From Primulina eburnea (taxonomy: Eukaryota; Streptophyta; Magnoliopsida; Lamiales; Gesneriaceae): a stretch of DNA of 64,000 nt. Under the pieces are notes generated by a model, which worked only from the letters and a program-made list of their open reading frames with translations, was not told where the DNA came from and did no database searches. The stretch covers positions 40,592,682 through 40,656,681 of the forward strand of contig NC_133104.1 in the NCBI RefSeq assembly GCF_022965805.1, given 5' to 3'. Shown here piece by piece: positions 35,052 to 46,409 of the stretch. Position 1 is the stretch's first letter; the number at the start of each line of letters is the position of its first letter. The translations under genes were made by a program, and so were the position numbers.

Positions 35052-36494
35052 TCAGTCAGATTCTGATTCTGTTCCATCAGAGTCTTCCTGACTTAAGACT
35101 TCTTCTTCTTCATATATAATTTCATCTGAGGCGATGTCCTCAAATCGGTATACTTGAATAAGATCTTGGTAATAAACTGCTTATTCAATATCCGGGGTAG
35201 GATCAAAGCGTTTAATACCTCTGTTTTCATTTTCTGGACAGTTGGTCGAAATATGACCTCTTGCTCCATATGTCCAGCAATTACAATCCTTGAAACTTTC
35301 ATTGGCTCTAGTATGAGCTCTTCTGAAAGTTTTCTTTGTAGGTGTTCTTCCTGTGCTTCGAGATGAACTCGATGCTTGGGATGATATCCTACTTCTTGAT
35401 GGTCCACTTCTTTGTCCAGATTTATAAGATCTGGCTTTCTGTCTAGACCATATTGTTCTTGGTTTCCAAGAACTTTTGCCACTTCTAGCATAAGGATGAG
35501 ATCTAAAATTTTTTCTCTTATGCTTCTGTGGTTTACTTCCAATGATTGTTGGAAGATCATTTTCCTTATAACACAAAGGAGTTCTTTTGTTGATACCCCT
35601 TAGTCGTTTGTAATTCTTTTGTAATGCTGCCATATGACACCATTCTGCCAGTTTTCCTTTAAGAAAAGAGGTTCTTCTTGCCAATGTATCTGGATTACCA
35701 GGTACGTATTCCCTTATGAGCATTTCTCTCCAAGGGCTTGGCATTTTTGCGAAGAAAAGCTGCATAGCTATATCTTCTTCGACTCCTGAATTTCATCTAT
35801 ATTTGGTGAATAACATAATGTATTCATCTACCAAACATATATCATGTAATTCAAGACTATACAGAGCTTGAGTGTATTTTTTCTTTTTCTCTGTATCTTG
35901 ACTGTTGAAATAGTCTACCCCTATAAAGTGTGCTTTGAATAGGGTAGCCATCTTTCCAGCGATCTCACTAAGAGATTCCCCAACTAGGACTGACTCTTTC
36001 ATGTCTGATGAAGTCATGTCCCAAACAATTTTCACTGATCCCATAAGACTCATTTCCAAAAGTTTAATGAATCCCTCTTTGTTGAGATCAAGTGTTCCTG
36101 CTGCAATTCTCATAGCAGATGTCCAATCGTCTATGAGATCTTCTCTGTTTTTGAAGTCCAATACATCAAGGTTAAGCATAACCCCGTAAGGATGTATAGG
36201 ATCTAAAACTGTTTTCTCATAGGGTGTTTGGTGCAAAGGAATTTGAGTTCTCCTTGCCCTTGTTCCCGCTGGGTGTGATCCTCCACCAGTATGGAAATCA
36301 GTCTGAGATTCTCTCATATTTACATTATGAGAACCCATACTTTCCCTTAGTGGTTCCTGAGAGGATGACCGGGTTATTGCAGGTGGTGTTTCACCTACTG
36401 CTGTGTTCATCTTTAGATCTACTACTTTGAGATTTGCGAAAGATTCCGCAAGCTCTTGTAGATCCTCCAAACCAATCCTTTCTAAAGTTGTCAT
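35052..36494 (-). pseudogene. EPRV coat protein region, two in-frame stops
   Basis: One frame runs 1443 nt from the ATG at 36494 to a TGA at 35052-35054, interrupted by a TGA at 35793-35795 and a TAA at 35181-35183 (the latter could be the natural end, although an acidic stretch continues in frame). Features are an acidic/polar N-terminus, a central capsid-like helical region, a Lys/Arg-rich stretch, and a zinc-knuckle-like motif CWTYGARGHISTNC near 35230-35275. In the expected C-x2-C-x4-H-x4-C pattern the second Cys is Tyr. The start overlaps the stop of the upstream small ORF (TGATG). Confidence 0.8.
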
Positions 36495-36865
36495 CAGATC
36501 AATTTATTTTCTGAGACAGACTTGATTAAATTGATCATCTTTTCTTCTTCAGTTAAAGGTTTTGACACCACTCTGGCCTTCCCTTGTTGATGTAACAAAG
36601 GTTCGGTACCAAAGGATGGTGGTAACCAACCTCCTGAAGTACGTCTACTAGAACTTGGTTGTTGTTCTAGTCTCTGAATTCTTGTTTGAATATCCTTTAA
36701 GGTTACAAGAATTTCTTCTTGTTTCTCTAGGATTTTCTCAACTCTTTGAGGTACATAATATAGCAAAGTGCCATAACTTTGTACCGTTTTCTGGATCTCT
36801 CTAAGATCTGACGATAGCTTAGAGGAATCGGGTACTATCTCCAGAAACTTATTGTTCTGAATCAT
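36494..36865 (-). CDS. EPRV small coiled-coil ORF
   Basis: Intact ORF of 123 codons immediately upstream of the coat protein. It has a heptad-like helical region (RVEKILEKQEEILVTLKDIQ), then a Ser/Arg/Gly/Pro-rich segment and a short acidic tail. Size, coiled coil and position suggest a virion-associated or aphid-factor-like protein of caulimovirids, but no diagnostic motif is seen. Stop and next start overlap as TGATG, consistent with reinitiation. Confidence 0.6.
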   Translation of the reverse strand: MIQNNKFLEIVPDSSKLSSDLREIQKTVQSYGTLLYYVPQRVEKILEKQEEILVTLKDIQTRIQRLEQQPSSSRRTSGGWLPPSFGTEPLLHQQGKARVVSKPLTEEEKMINLIKSVSENKLI

Positions 36866-37090
36866 AACTTTACCTGATATTTTACCTGAGGGTGCTGATG
36901 CTTCCCTTCCGGCTCCTGAGATCTAACAATAGTTAGATGCACTTGTTTATATTCCAAAATTTTGGAATATCCCTTGTAAATTATTTTTCTCGAACCGTAG
37001 TTCGGATTCATAATTTTTTTGAAATTCTCTTTCTCATACATTTAGTTACTAGTAATAATAAAATTTGTGTTTGAAATAAATTAACCATAC

Positions 37091-37102
37091 GCTCTGATAC
37101 CA
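37091..37102 (-). other. EPRV primer-binding site (initiator tRNA-Met)
   Basis: The minus strand reads TGGTATCAGAGC, the minus-strand DNA primer site of caulimovirids. It marks nucleotide 1 of the viral map and lies at the extreme 5' end of the integrated copy. Confidence 0.88.
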
Positions 37103-37105
37103 TTT

Positions 37106-37646
37106 TCGAAAGCGCGGGATCAATTATCATTTAAATAGGGTTAAGGGTATTTTTGGATTTTAAAACTTGTTTTTATCTCTCGAGGTAGCTAAGTCAAAAT
37201 GGGTTTGGATTGGGGACTGAACCCCAATTCTTCCAAAAGTCATTGAGTACTATTTTGGATCTCACGAGGGGGTAAAGGTAATTCGTTTGGTTTTCTCAGG
37301 ACAGCAGCCAGCAGCACGGCGATCTCGAAATCGAAGGTATTTTACTTTCTCCCAATTTTATTGCTCGTATCTTAGATTGTTGTTGCTTCAATTCCATCTT
37401 CGAACCGTGTAATCGTGCGGATAATCTAATGTTCCAAACATCACGAAAGTATTCGGTAAAATGCGGCACGGGCTTTTGTAAATGTGCTTGATCAAATCGT
37501 GCTCCGAATGGGACATATTATATATTAAATCTATTGCAGCTTTACTCTAATTCAGTATTTGGTCCTGCCCACGTTAAAATTCTCCGTTTTGAAGTATCTT
37601 AAAACCAGCTACTGATATTGTGTTCGTTGGATTTGGGGAGGGAAAG
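37106..37646 (+). promoter_or_regulatory. Upstream region and 5' UTR intron of the bL31 gene
   Basis: A likely 5' UTR exon ends near 37337 (AATCGAAG|GTATTTT), and an acceptor lies shortly before the ATG, near 37607 (CCAG|CTACTG). Only about 200 bp separate the putative first exon from the EPRV end. Confidence 0.45.
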
Positions 37647-37853
37647 ATGAAGAAAGGAATCCACCCACAGTTGCAATGGATATCGTACGTGACCCCAAGC
37701 GGGAGGCTGATTAACGTTATGATGACCAAGATTCACCAGGTTGGCAAGGTGTACCATTTCCGAGCAAAGCGGCAGATGGCCCAGAGCATCGGGCAGATTG
37801 CCAAGTTCAAGCGTCGATATGGGCAGAAGGAAGAGGGAGGTGAAGAGAAGTGA
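37647..37853 (+). CDS. Ribosomal protein bL31-type, probably mitochondrial
   Basis: A single-exon ORF of 68 residues starts MKKGIHPQLQWISYVTPSGR and contains the bL31 feature order (HPQ, short strands, KIHQVGKVYHFRA, KFKRRYGQ) but no CxxC zinc ligands. It matches short plant proteins annotated as mitochondrial L31, in which initial KKGIHP is conserved. It would be a component of the large mitoribosomal subunit. An in-frame GTG upstream at 37620 is not used; the ATG at 37647 gives the known N-terminus. The tail is acidic. Confidence 0.82.
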   Translation: MKKGIHPQLQWISYVTPSGRLINVMMTKIHQVGKVYHFRAKRQMAQSIGQIAKFKRRYGQKEEGGEEK

Positions 37854-38787
37854 ATTTGTGGAGAATGGCTCGCACATTGTTTGAGATCTGGTGATGCTGC
37901 CTTTTGCATATTATCACTGTGATTCTTGGTTCACTCTAGAGAAACATAGGTACTTGTTAGCAGTGTTTAAGGTAGATTTTGGCCAAAAGATTATCGAAAC
38001 TTGTGCCGAATTCAGGCCCTTAGCAGTGGCAGGTGACAAATGTTTGTGTGTGTTTTTTTTTTTTTTTGCGAAATATATAACATTCATGCCTATACATGAG
38101 CTACTCCATTCGCATATATCGGACAGTGTTGAACTACAATTCCTTGATATACCCTGCGTGCAGCTTGAATTTGGTCGATTAAAGGAGCCTCCAGTGCTCT
38201 CGGATGTGGTTGTTTAGGAGCCTGAGTGACCAGAAATATCTATTTCTACATTCCAAGTTTTACACTCATCTCTTGTGGCTACACCGCATAAACTTCAGCA
38301 ATATTAAGCTTGAAATGTCCTGAGAGAATCCTAGCAGTTGCAAGTAATCACAAGATGTGATGCTAGCATGTGTATCCCCCGCCTTATTTTCCAATCTCTA
38401 CAAGTTTACTTCAAGCAGCGCGGTCGAACCGGGAATTTTATGGGTCTGAGAGTTATTTCTAATTGAAATGGATGGATTTTTTTTAACCAAAGAATTTCAC
38501 TCGTACAGTCTTTGATGTTTGGTTTTGTGGAGAAAATGATATGATCGTTTCAAACCTTGAAAATCTAGTCAATGTTAATAAGGTTATACACGAGGGAAAA
38601 TGCTGAGAGGCAGACTGTTGTCAATCTCATGGCAATTTTTTGACCGATCGTCTTTATATTTTATTTTTTCCTAATAAGAAAGTTCATTTTATATTTTTTG
38701 AAAAACAAATGGTTCTGTTTTTTCATTTGGTTCTAAATTCGGAATTCGAAATTATTTTCTTAGAAAGTCGAAATAATGGGACAATAC

Positions 38788-38853
<66 letters not shown>

Positions 38854-39046
38854 ACTTTGGATAGCCTAGAATGGACTTGTAACTAGTAGACGGTCCAATC
38901 CTTGAATTTATGGCTCGGCCCACGAAGACGGATTACCGTTTATGAAATAACGGACCACGTTCTATACATACGCATGCATACAGCATAACACCACGTTCAT
39001 GTCCGACAGTAGTACTTTGCAAGTTGTGCCTGATTTCGGTTTTGAC
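37854..39046. other. 3' region of bL31 gene and intergenic DNA
   Basis: Probable 3' UTR to about 38400, then AT-rich DNA with an (AT)n microsatellite at 38788-38851. The ORFs in this stretch are short or consist of Ile/Tyr runs and have no coding look. Confidence 0.45.
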
Positions 39047-39916
39047 TAGGGATGGCAATTTCTTCGGAATTTGTTGGAAGATCCGATACTCGACTCGAAT
39101 AGAAGAGGGTATGGAGGGATTTTTATATCCGATTAAATAATTGGATAATCGGGTATGGGGATTTTCGGATTTGGGTATGAAGACGGGTTTGATATAATCC
39201 GATCCACCTCCGACCCGAATACTCGTTTAAATTAATATATATATATATAAATATTTATATATAAAATAATTATATTTATTTATATTAAAGATTCATTTTC
39301 TCAAATTCAAGTAAATCGATACTTTTTCTTTTTTCTTTATATATATATATATATATATATATTAATTATATTTATTTATAATAAAGATTCATTTTCTCAA
39401 ATCCAAGTAAATGGATATTTTTTCTTTTCTCTTTCATTTCACTTTCATTTTCACGTTTACGTTTCAAGGTTTTACCGTTTTTTTATTTTTCATCCAATTT
39501 CTCATCTTCTTCATTGGTAAGTTTATTCTATGTTTGACTTTAAAAATTAAAAAATAATTTATTTTTGTTAAATTACGTAATTTTGTTCAACTAATATAAA
39601 CTATTTTTAGTATTTTATTAATTTTTTTATAAAGTTTACTTTGTAAATTTTTATCAATAATAATTTTTCTTATTGTTCATTTAAATAATTTTTAAATATT
39701 CATAACTTCATTGAAACAATTTAAATTTGAAAAAATTCAATTGTATATTATAATAGGGTATTTGGGTTAGGATATGGGTATAAGTATCCGATAATCCGAT
39801 GGGTATGAGGATGTGGATGAAATTCAATCCACGATGGGTATGAGGATGAATTTAATAAATGAATATGAGGATGGATATATCAAATCCGACCTATACCATA
39901 CCCATTGATATTCCTA
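39047..39916. mobile_element. hAT-like non-autonomous element (MITE)
   Basis: The ends are TAGGGATGGCAAT and, inward from the right, TAGGAATATCAAT. The flanks are GTTTTGAC and GTTTGACC, an 8-bp duplication allowing one indel. The subterminal parts are rich in GGGTATG/GGATATGG and CCGATCC motifs in inverted orientation, and the centre is AT-rich. No transposase is present. Confidence 0.65.
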
Positions 39917-40436
39917 GTTTGACCGCTTACAAAAATCAGACAAAAGATTGAGGTAACAAGGATTCGAACCGAGTTCCTAGAAGGGAAAAATAAAGTTGTC
40001 TATATGACTCAATTACATGTTCTTTCTATTAGTTATTTATTATTAAAGAATAAGTAAATGATTGAACTATGTTTTCACTAAAACGACTAATTTCATATTA
40101 TAGTTGTGAAAATAGTATTATACTTTCGCCTTCATTATTTTCTGATATGATTTGTGTATGTAAAGGTAGTAATGAATCTTATTTTGATTTTCTTTCGAAA
40201 AAGCAAATGATTGACTACTCTTGAAAAACACGTGTAGGTGTTCCGATTTTTGATCCTTTTTTATTTCATCTTCCAGTGTCGGCAGAGATAACCCAGTAAC
40301 CCGTATCTAATCTTTTTTGTCTGTGGTATATTTATTTTAATCGAAAGAGTTTGTTACAGTCAAATCTCATCTCAAATTTAAAATTTTTATGAGTAAATAT
40401 AATTTGTGAATAAAAAAACAAGTTGTATACACTTGA
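39917..40436. other. Intergenic downstream of GH9 gene
   Basis: Presumably includes the 3' UTR of the minus-strand endoglucanase. Nothing else recognised. Confidence 0.4.
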
Positions 40437-43400
40437 TTATGCAGTATAAACATTCCCTCCACTTGAAATGGAACCTGTAGTACTACTAGTCCTCTCCAGT
40501 GAATACAATTTCGCGAAAACCCCGACTAAGGGCGCTGAGTTGTAAGTACACGCCTCTGTCTGCATGAAGTTCCCTCTTCTATCCCTATACTCGTCCTCGC
40601 TATCGGGTCCACCCACGAGCGCTCCAACAAGCACGTTCGGGTTCGGATCATGTCGCCCATACCAGTTGTCGTACCCCTGCTTACACCCCAAGAACCCACC
40701 CGTTTTACCCTTCTGTAACTCCATGGAAGCTCCCCGGTGGTGGACCCTCTTGGGGTACGCGTATCCATAGCCAACCAAGTAGCTTAACCCCATGGGATTG
40801 GATCCCAAGATGTATCCCGCTTGCGATCTCACGAATGATAGGATTTTGTCGGGGGAAAACGATCCGGTGGGGCAGTTTAGGGTCTGGTTGGTGGATTGGA
40901 GATGGTGGGAGACGATGGTGAGGGAGAGTAACGCGGTGGAGACGTACTGCATGTTGTTCCATCGGCGGGTGTACATGAGCCCTCCGGGGGTGCGTCGCAC
41001 GTTGGTGGCGTTGTTTGCGTTCAGACAGGCACATAGGTAATGTTCCGATTTTGAAGTGTACTGCTTGAGGATTTGCTTCTGGTCTTCACTTTTGTCTTCC
41101 GTCGGTATCTGCAGTAGTCAGTACCATGCAATGATGCCATGTATTTTGTTACAGAAGATAGAATCACCGACAAATGTACGATGTTTTATGTTAATTAAAA
41201 TAAATTTCATTTTCATACCATAATAAAAAGATTTGAAATTCATTTCACATTGTGTAGCTAAAGATTAATGTTTCAGCAAAGACGGATTACATTTACTACA
41301 AAGAATGGACCTATTTGATATATCTTAAACATAGAATTTGTATGAATCAGAAATATAGAAGGGGTATAAAAGGGAAAGGGTACAATGGTATTTAGATTTT
41401 GAATTGACGAGGGATGGTGACGGGCTGAACTCAAAAGGTTGTCGAAGAACCCATACCAAATTTATTGAGAGGTTGGGTGTACAGGGGTGCCAAGTGACCC
41501 CATATAAGTGATTATGACTTGAAACATATATGTTGTCGTTGATGACTATTAGTTATCCCACATCGATTGGATAATGTACTTGAGAGTTATATATATATAT
41601 ATATATATAGAATTAGACAATCCTCTTCTATTGAGCTAGCTTTTGGGGTTGAGTAGGTCCAAGTCTTAATATTATCATGGTATCAGAGCTCGGGTTCCAC
41701 CGTTATGTGTTGGACTGCTTATAATTAGGCCACCCGTTCTGCCCATAGTTGTGTCATTTGTAAACTTCACACTCTAAATGTTCGTTCCTGAACGTGAGAA
41801 GAGTGTGTTAGTTGTCCAACATCGGTTGGATAATATACATGAGAGTTGCATATATGGACTTGAACAATCATCTTCTCTTGAGCTGGCTTTTGGGGTTGAG
41901 TGAGCTCTAAGTCTCAATCTTATCAATCACTTATAGTTCATCTGACAAACAAGATTTTAAATCTAAGATTCAATTGTAACAATCCAAGCTAAAAAAAAAA
42001 AAATGGGTAAATTGTCTCGGAAAAAACCATGTTGGCGTAGCTATTTCCCACCATATTAGGCTCGTACTAGCAAAAAATTTCTTTCATATAATATAAGGGT
42101 AAGGGGTGGGGAAAAGAGATAAAAAAAAAAATGAAAAAGATGATACCATGGAAGCAAGAATTTGGAGGCCAGCATATTTAACATCCCAGCTGAATTCAGT
42201 CAAGGCCCAAGTGATCCCACCAAGAGAGTAGGCGTTTTGAATAGCAAAGTTGAAATAGTAGTTCTTATTATTGTCGGTAGCTCTGTAAAGCCAGAATGCC
42301 GCCCACAGCAATTCATCCATGTATCCACTCACCGACGCATAGTAACCCTTTGCTCCCTTTATACTCTTGTCATAATTCCCTCGATATTTCTCACTAAACT
42401 CAAACAGCTGCATGCAAAACATTTTTTTTATCAAAATTTAAATTAATTTTTAACAGCAACTTGATTAATTTCATCGGTTTATAAATTCTATGTAGGATGG
42501 AAATTAGAGAATTAAGAAGAGAAACATGGGATTAATTCTTGTTTTCTGGAAGTGAATATAATGAGATCTCAGATCATGTGCATATCAATTATTAGTTTAT
42601 TTTTTATTTTATTTTACATAATAAACAAATGTTGTATGTGTAATATATGTGCTCTAGAAATGTCTAAAATAATTTATTTCGAGACAAGGGTCACTTGTTT
42701 TTTGTCTGATTAAGTTTGATGGAACTGCTAATGTTCCTAATAATTAATTTAGAATGTAATATTAGTAATTAATATCTAGCAAGATTACGACCAAATCTAG
42801 TTCCATCTATCTAACAACCTCATTAACTAACTTACTTTAACTTACCTGTTGTGCATGTTCCAAGAGAAGGTGGGAGTAATGTGGGTTCGTTCTCCTAAAC
42901 ACAATGGAAGCTGCCGCCATGGCCGCTGCAGTTTCTGCCGCCACATCGGAGCCGGGATTTTCCTCATCCACCTTGAAAGCTCGCCGCGAAGTAGTCATGT
43001 CCTCCGGACGCTGCCAGCACAGGTGGTCGGTGTCACCATCACCGACCTGAAAACAATATATCATGTTTTCTGAAATGGTTTTATATTTGTATTCCAATAA
43101 TATTACATTTGCTGACACATAGTAAAACACAGATTCAGCGGCTGGTGGATTGCTTTCACAGAACTCGAGGTAAAAATTGGGCACTTGATTGGTTGATTTA
43201 CGTTAGACTTCCGAATTTGTGTCTGAGATTCGAAGGCAAAAGAGAGTTGCTTTAGAGTAAAAGAAACAAGATTTGAAATTGTGGACCCAACCCGCACAAA
43301 ATCTAGGCAGATTGCAAGTGGCCGATGAGTTCTATTTCGCAGCGTGATTGGGGGATTTAGCATAAATGTTTGATTTAGTCTTGATTCTTGAATCGATCGA

Positions 43401-44061
43401 AATCCCATTTCGGGAAGACAAAACAAAATAATTTGACAAACATGAGACCAAAATGAATTCATCAACTATATATATCGAACAGAATTTATGAATCTATAGA
43501 CTAGTTATATACCTGTGCCCACAAGACATGAGGATGAGTGTGTGCCTTTATGAAATAATCAGTTCCCCACTTGATAGCTTCCAATGCATGCCGGAGTTCA
43601 CCGGCCGCCGCGATTTCTTCCCGGAATTCGATCACTCCCCACGACAGCAACGTCACGGTAAAAGCCATAGGCAAACCAAACTTTACATTGTCGCCTGCAT
43701 CGTAGTAGCCTCCCACCAAATCCACCTGTTCCAACATATATATCACAAGTGTGATCAACAGAAAGTGGTCCGCCTGGAGACCACATTGGCCTTGTAAACT
43801 TGTAAAAATCTAAAGTAATCAATCAACGCATACCCCTTGTTCAAGGCCGTCGGTGAGGCCGGAATGCTGACGCCACAGCACCCTCTGGTTGTACGGGAGG
43901 CGTCCGGAGCGCTGGGCCTCGAAGTATAGGAGGCTCTTGGACAGGGCTTCTCCATAGACGAAGGATTGAGAGATGGGAAGCGCGGGGAGAAGGGAAAGCA
44001 TAAGAAGAAAGAAATGGTTAAGGCCGGTTCTGGGGAATTTGCATTGGGTCTTCTTCCCCAT
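40437..44061 (-). CDS. GH9 endo-beta-1,4-glucanase (class B, secreted)
   Basis: Five exons, all in phase: 44061-43834, 43725-43513, 43046-42846, 42407-42147, 41108-40437; 524 residues. A basic/hydrophobic signal peptide ([16 protein letters not shown]) precedes the catalytic domain. GH9 motifs are [32 protein letters not shown] (catalytic-base Asp pair in DAGD), [42 protein letters not shown] and, near the end, [14 protein letters not shown] with the acid Glu. There is no membrane anchor and no cellulose-binding C-terminus, so class B. It hydrolyses beta-1,4-glucan in the cell wall during growth or loosening. Intron 4 (1.04 kb) holds a TRIM element. Length and intact motifs indicate a functional gene. 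Confidence 0.93.
41543..41925 (+). mobile_element. TRIM (miniature LTR retrotransposon) in GH9 intron 4
   Basis: Two direct repeats, about 41543-41677 and 41804-41925, share TTGGATAATGTACTTGAGAG-like and CTTTTGGGGTTGAGT blocks and end in TATCA. The left one is directly followed by TGGTATCAGAGCT (41678), the initiator-Met primer site. A purine-rich GAGAAGAGTG lies just before the right repeat as polypurine tract. The internal domain is only about 125 bp and non-coding. The LTRs differ by substitutions and an AT expansion, so the insertion is not recent. Orientation is opposite to the gene. No clear target duplication. Confidence 0.85.
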
Positions 44062-46409
44062 TGATTTTGTAATATTTTCTGCAACCAACATCTGTGTGTG
44101 TGTCTCTCTCTCTTTATATAGCATGGCAAGCCACGTGACCGTTTTTCATGAGAAATTTGTTGTGTGATTAGCACTTCTTTTGGATTAAATTGAGCAAGAT
44201 TTTTTCAAGGTTGAATAATAATAAAACTTAAGCATGATTTTGTAATTCAATGGGATAATATCTTAATAGAGTATGTCTTTTGTGAGATGGTCTCACGAAT
44301 CTTTATCTTTGAGACGGATTCACGTTACCGATATTCACAATAAAAAGTAATACTCTTACCATAAAAAGTAATATTTTCCCATGGATGACCCAAATAATAG
44401 TTGCATCTCACAAAATACAATCCATTGATGACCCAATTAATGACTACTAACTTTTAAAAATTGGTAGATTTTCTAGTCGACTCGAAAAATATTTGATTCG
44501 TATTATTGAATTTTAGCCGAACTCGAACATATTCGAACTTTTTCCGAGCCGAACTTGAGACTTAATAGTTTTGTTCGATAGCTTGCGAACCTTTATAGTT
44601 TATTAATAGAATATAATTAAATATTAAGTAAATAAATTTCGAATCTTTCGAATACTTATTTTCAAGCAATAATTCGCAAATATGTTCGAATTTTTCGTGT
44701 CGAACTTGAACTCTGGCTTTAATTCGAACCGAATTATAATCAAAAATTTTAAAATTTTTAAACTTCGAATCGAACTCGAATAAATCTAACTTGAAGTGAG
44801 GTATGTGTTGTCCAAGATATTGAATACAATACTAATGTGCACATAATAATTAATAAATATCAACACTCACTTGTCGCGGATGTCACAATCATTAGCTATT
44901 TATATTTCAAAATAAATTATGTGGGTTGTGATTTTAATTATCTATTATTATACTTCTTGAATAAATTATAGGTAGCTGCTAAATCTATAAGTGGGAACTT
45001 TTTCATTTATGCTAACAATATTTGACCGGTTGATTTATTTGAAGGTTGATAATTTGTTCGTTAATTAATATTAATTCAATAGTTTGGTTGCTTTTTGCAA
45101 AGCTGATTTAACTTTTAGAAATCAATATTTTTTAAACAAAAAAATTCTATACTATTCTACTTTGACATCAACTAAATATTACCATTTTCAATATCTTTAT
45201 TGTATTGTTGTACCAAACTTTTTAGATAATTTATATATTCAATACATACATAAATAATCTTAGCATCTTAAAAATATGGGCGGATTCAGTGTAGTGAAAA
45301 TACGATTTAATTAAATTTTATCGATAAAAAACGACCTTACCAGTTACCAAGTAATGAACTAGTTAGTTTTGCAGGGCACTCCATGACTCATGAAACAAAC
45401 AACGAGAGGAGAGTGACAAAGGCCAAATTTCAAACGAGTATATCTCTTGTGATACGATCTCATGAATCTTTATCTATGAGACGGGTCAACCCTATCGATA
45501 TTCACAATAAAAAGTAATATTTTTTCATGGATGACCCAAATAAGATATCTCTCTTACACAAGTTTTTGTCATTTTACACCGGACAAATAACTCATTTTCA
45601 TCCCGTGTATGTATTTAGAAAATGCATTTGCTTTAATGATACAATCTAGGAGGATCATTCCGAGTAACTCCTCAACCTGGAGTTCCGCCTGAAGAAGCAG
45701 GGGCGGCGGTCTGGTACATGGAAACTTTACTAGAGCAGTGTTATAACATCATACGACCATTTGAAAATATAGTGTTTTTAAGAGGTATGATATTTACTCA
45801 AACTACCAGCTATTCAACAAGTCACAGAAGGCGATTTGTTACTTGTTGATTCAAACAAACAGCAGTTTCATACCACGATCAAGATCCTAAATTAGAATCA
45901 TGCAGGAACCTCATACGGGTAAATTTCATCTTAGAAAAAATGGATTCTACTGTTAAGATGTGCAAAAAATGGGGAAAGTTTGAAGCCGATTTACATAATG
46001 AAAACCTGATTCCAGGAAAATTATTTTCGAAATAGATTCTACAAACAGGGGGCAGCAACAGAACATGCTTATAAACGAGTACTCCTTGGGAACCTTTTCA
46101 AACCGTGTAGCCACTTCAAGAAGTCAGACACACGTAAATTCAGATTTTTCGACCACATTGTGGGAAGAAAGAGCAGGCGACTGACACGATGAAACAAATC
46201 AAAAGCTAAAAATAAAAAGAACGCCAAGCTTGCAAATACAAGCATATGGGGTGTACATCATCAAGTTAATACCAGTTGACAGAAGTCCGACACATCAAGT
46301 CGGGTCAATAAAAATAGTGAAAGGAATTTCTAGTTATGAGTCAAAGAAGATAGAGTAATAAGAGTGATTTATATTACAAGTCCACGCCCTTTTAATTCTC
46401 TTGTACTTG
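44062..46409. other. Intergenic: GH9 promoter, short elements, SUMO 3' side
   Basis: The first 150 bp hold a TATA-like TATATAAAG on the minus strand near 44110. Two copies of the GTGAGACGGTCTCAC element lie at 44279-44420 (3' end lost) and 45448-45570 (internal deletion). A degenerate TTCGAA-rich repeat is at about 44460-44790. No gene supported. Confidence 0.5.

Larger units (their letters stand above)
29690..37105 (-). mobile_element. Endogenous pararetrovirus (Caulimoviridae), near full length
   Basis: A 7.4-kb block on the minus strand has caulimovirid order: initiator-Met primer site (37102-37091), small coiled-coil ORF, coat protein, movement protein, protease-RT-RNase H, then transactivator, then a promoter/poly(A) region (30100-29690). 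The size matches a caulimovirid genome, which has no integrase and no LTRs; none is seen here. The coat-movement-polymerase-transactivator order with a separate transactivator ORF resembles cavemovirus/solendovirus-type genomes; genus not decided. The coat and polymerase regions carry stops and a frameshift; the other three ORFs are open. Linearisation at the primer site is usual for integrated copies. The outer ends are approximate and no target duplication is seen. Confidence 0.9.

Noticed and set aside
35093..35560. Separate ORF in another frame of the coat region
   Set aside because: The coat frame with zinc-knuckle remnant runs in the other frame through 35181-35765; this one lacks motifs.
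32413..36430. Plus-strand ORFs across the EPRV
   Set aside because: Antisense shadows of the viral frames; no plus-strand motif.
29690..37105. EPRV as a Ty3/gypsy LTR element
   Set aside because: No LTRs and no integrase, but it has movement and transactivator proteins.
38785..38860. ORFs with Ile/Tyr runs
   Set aside because: Pure translation of the (AT)n microsatellite; the same applies to 52340-52400 and 54055-54095.
39955..40020. tRNA-like segment with GGATTCGAACCGAG
   Set aside because: Only a B-box-like motif is present. No acceptor stem, D-arm or anticodon arm can be formed.
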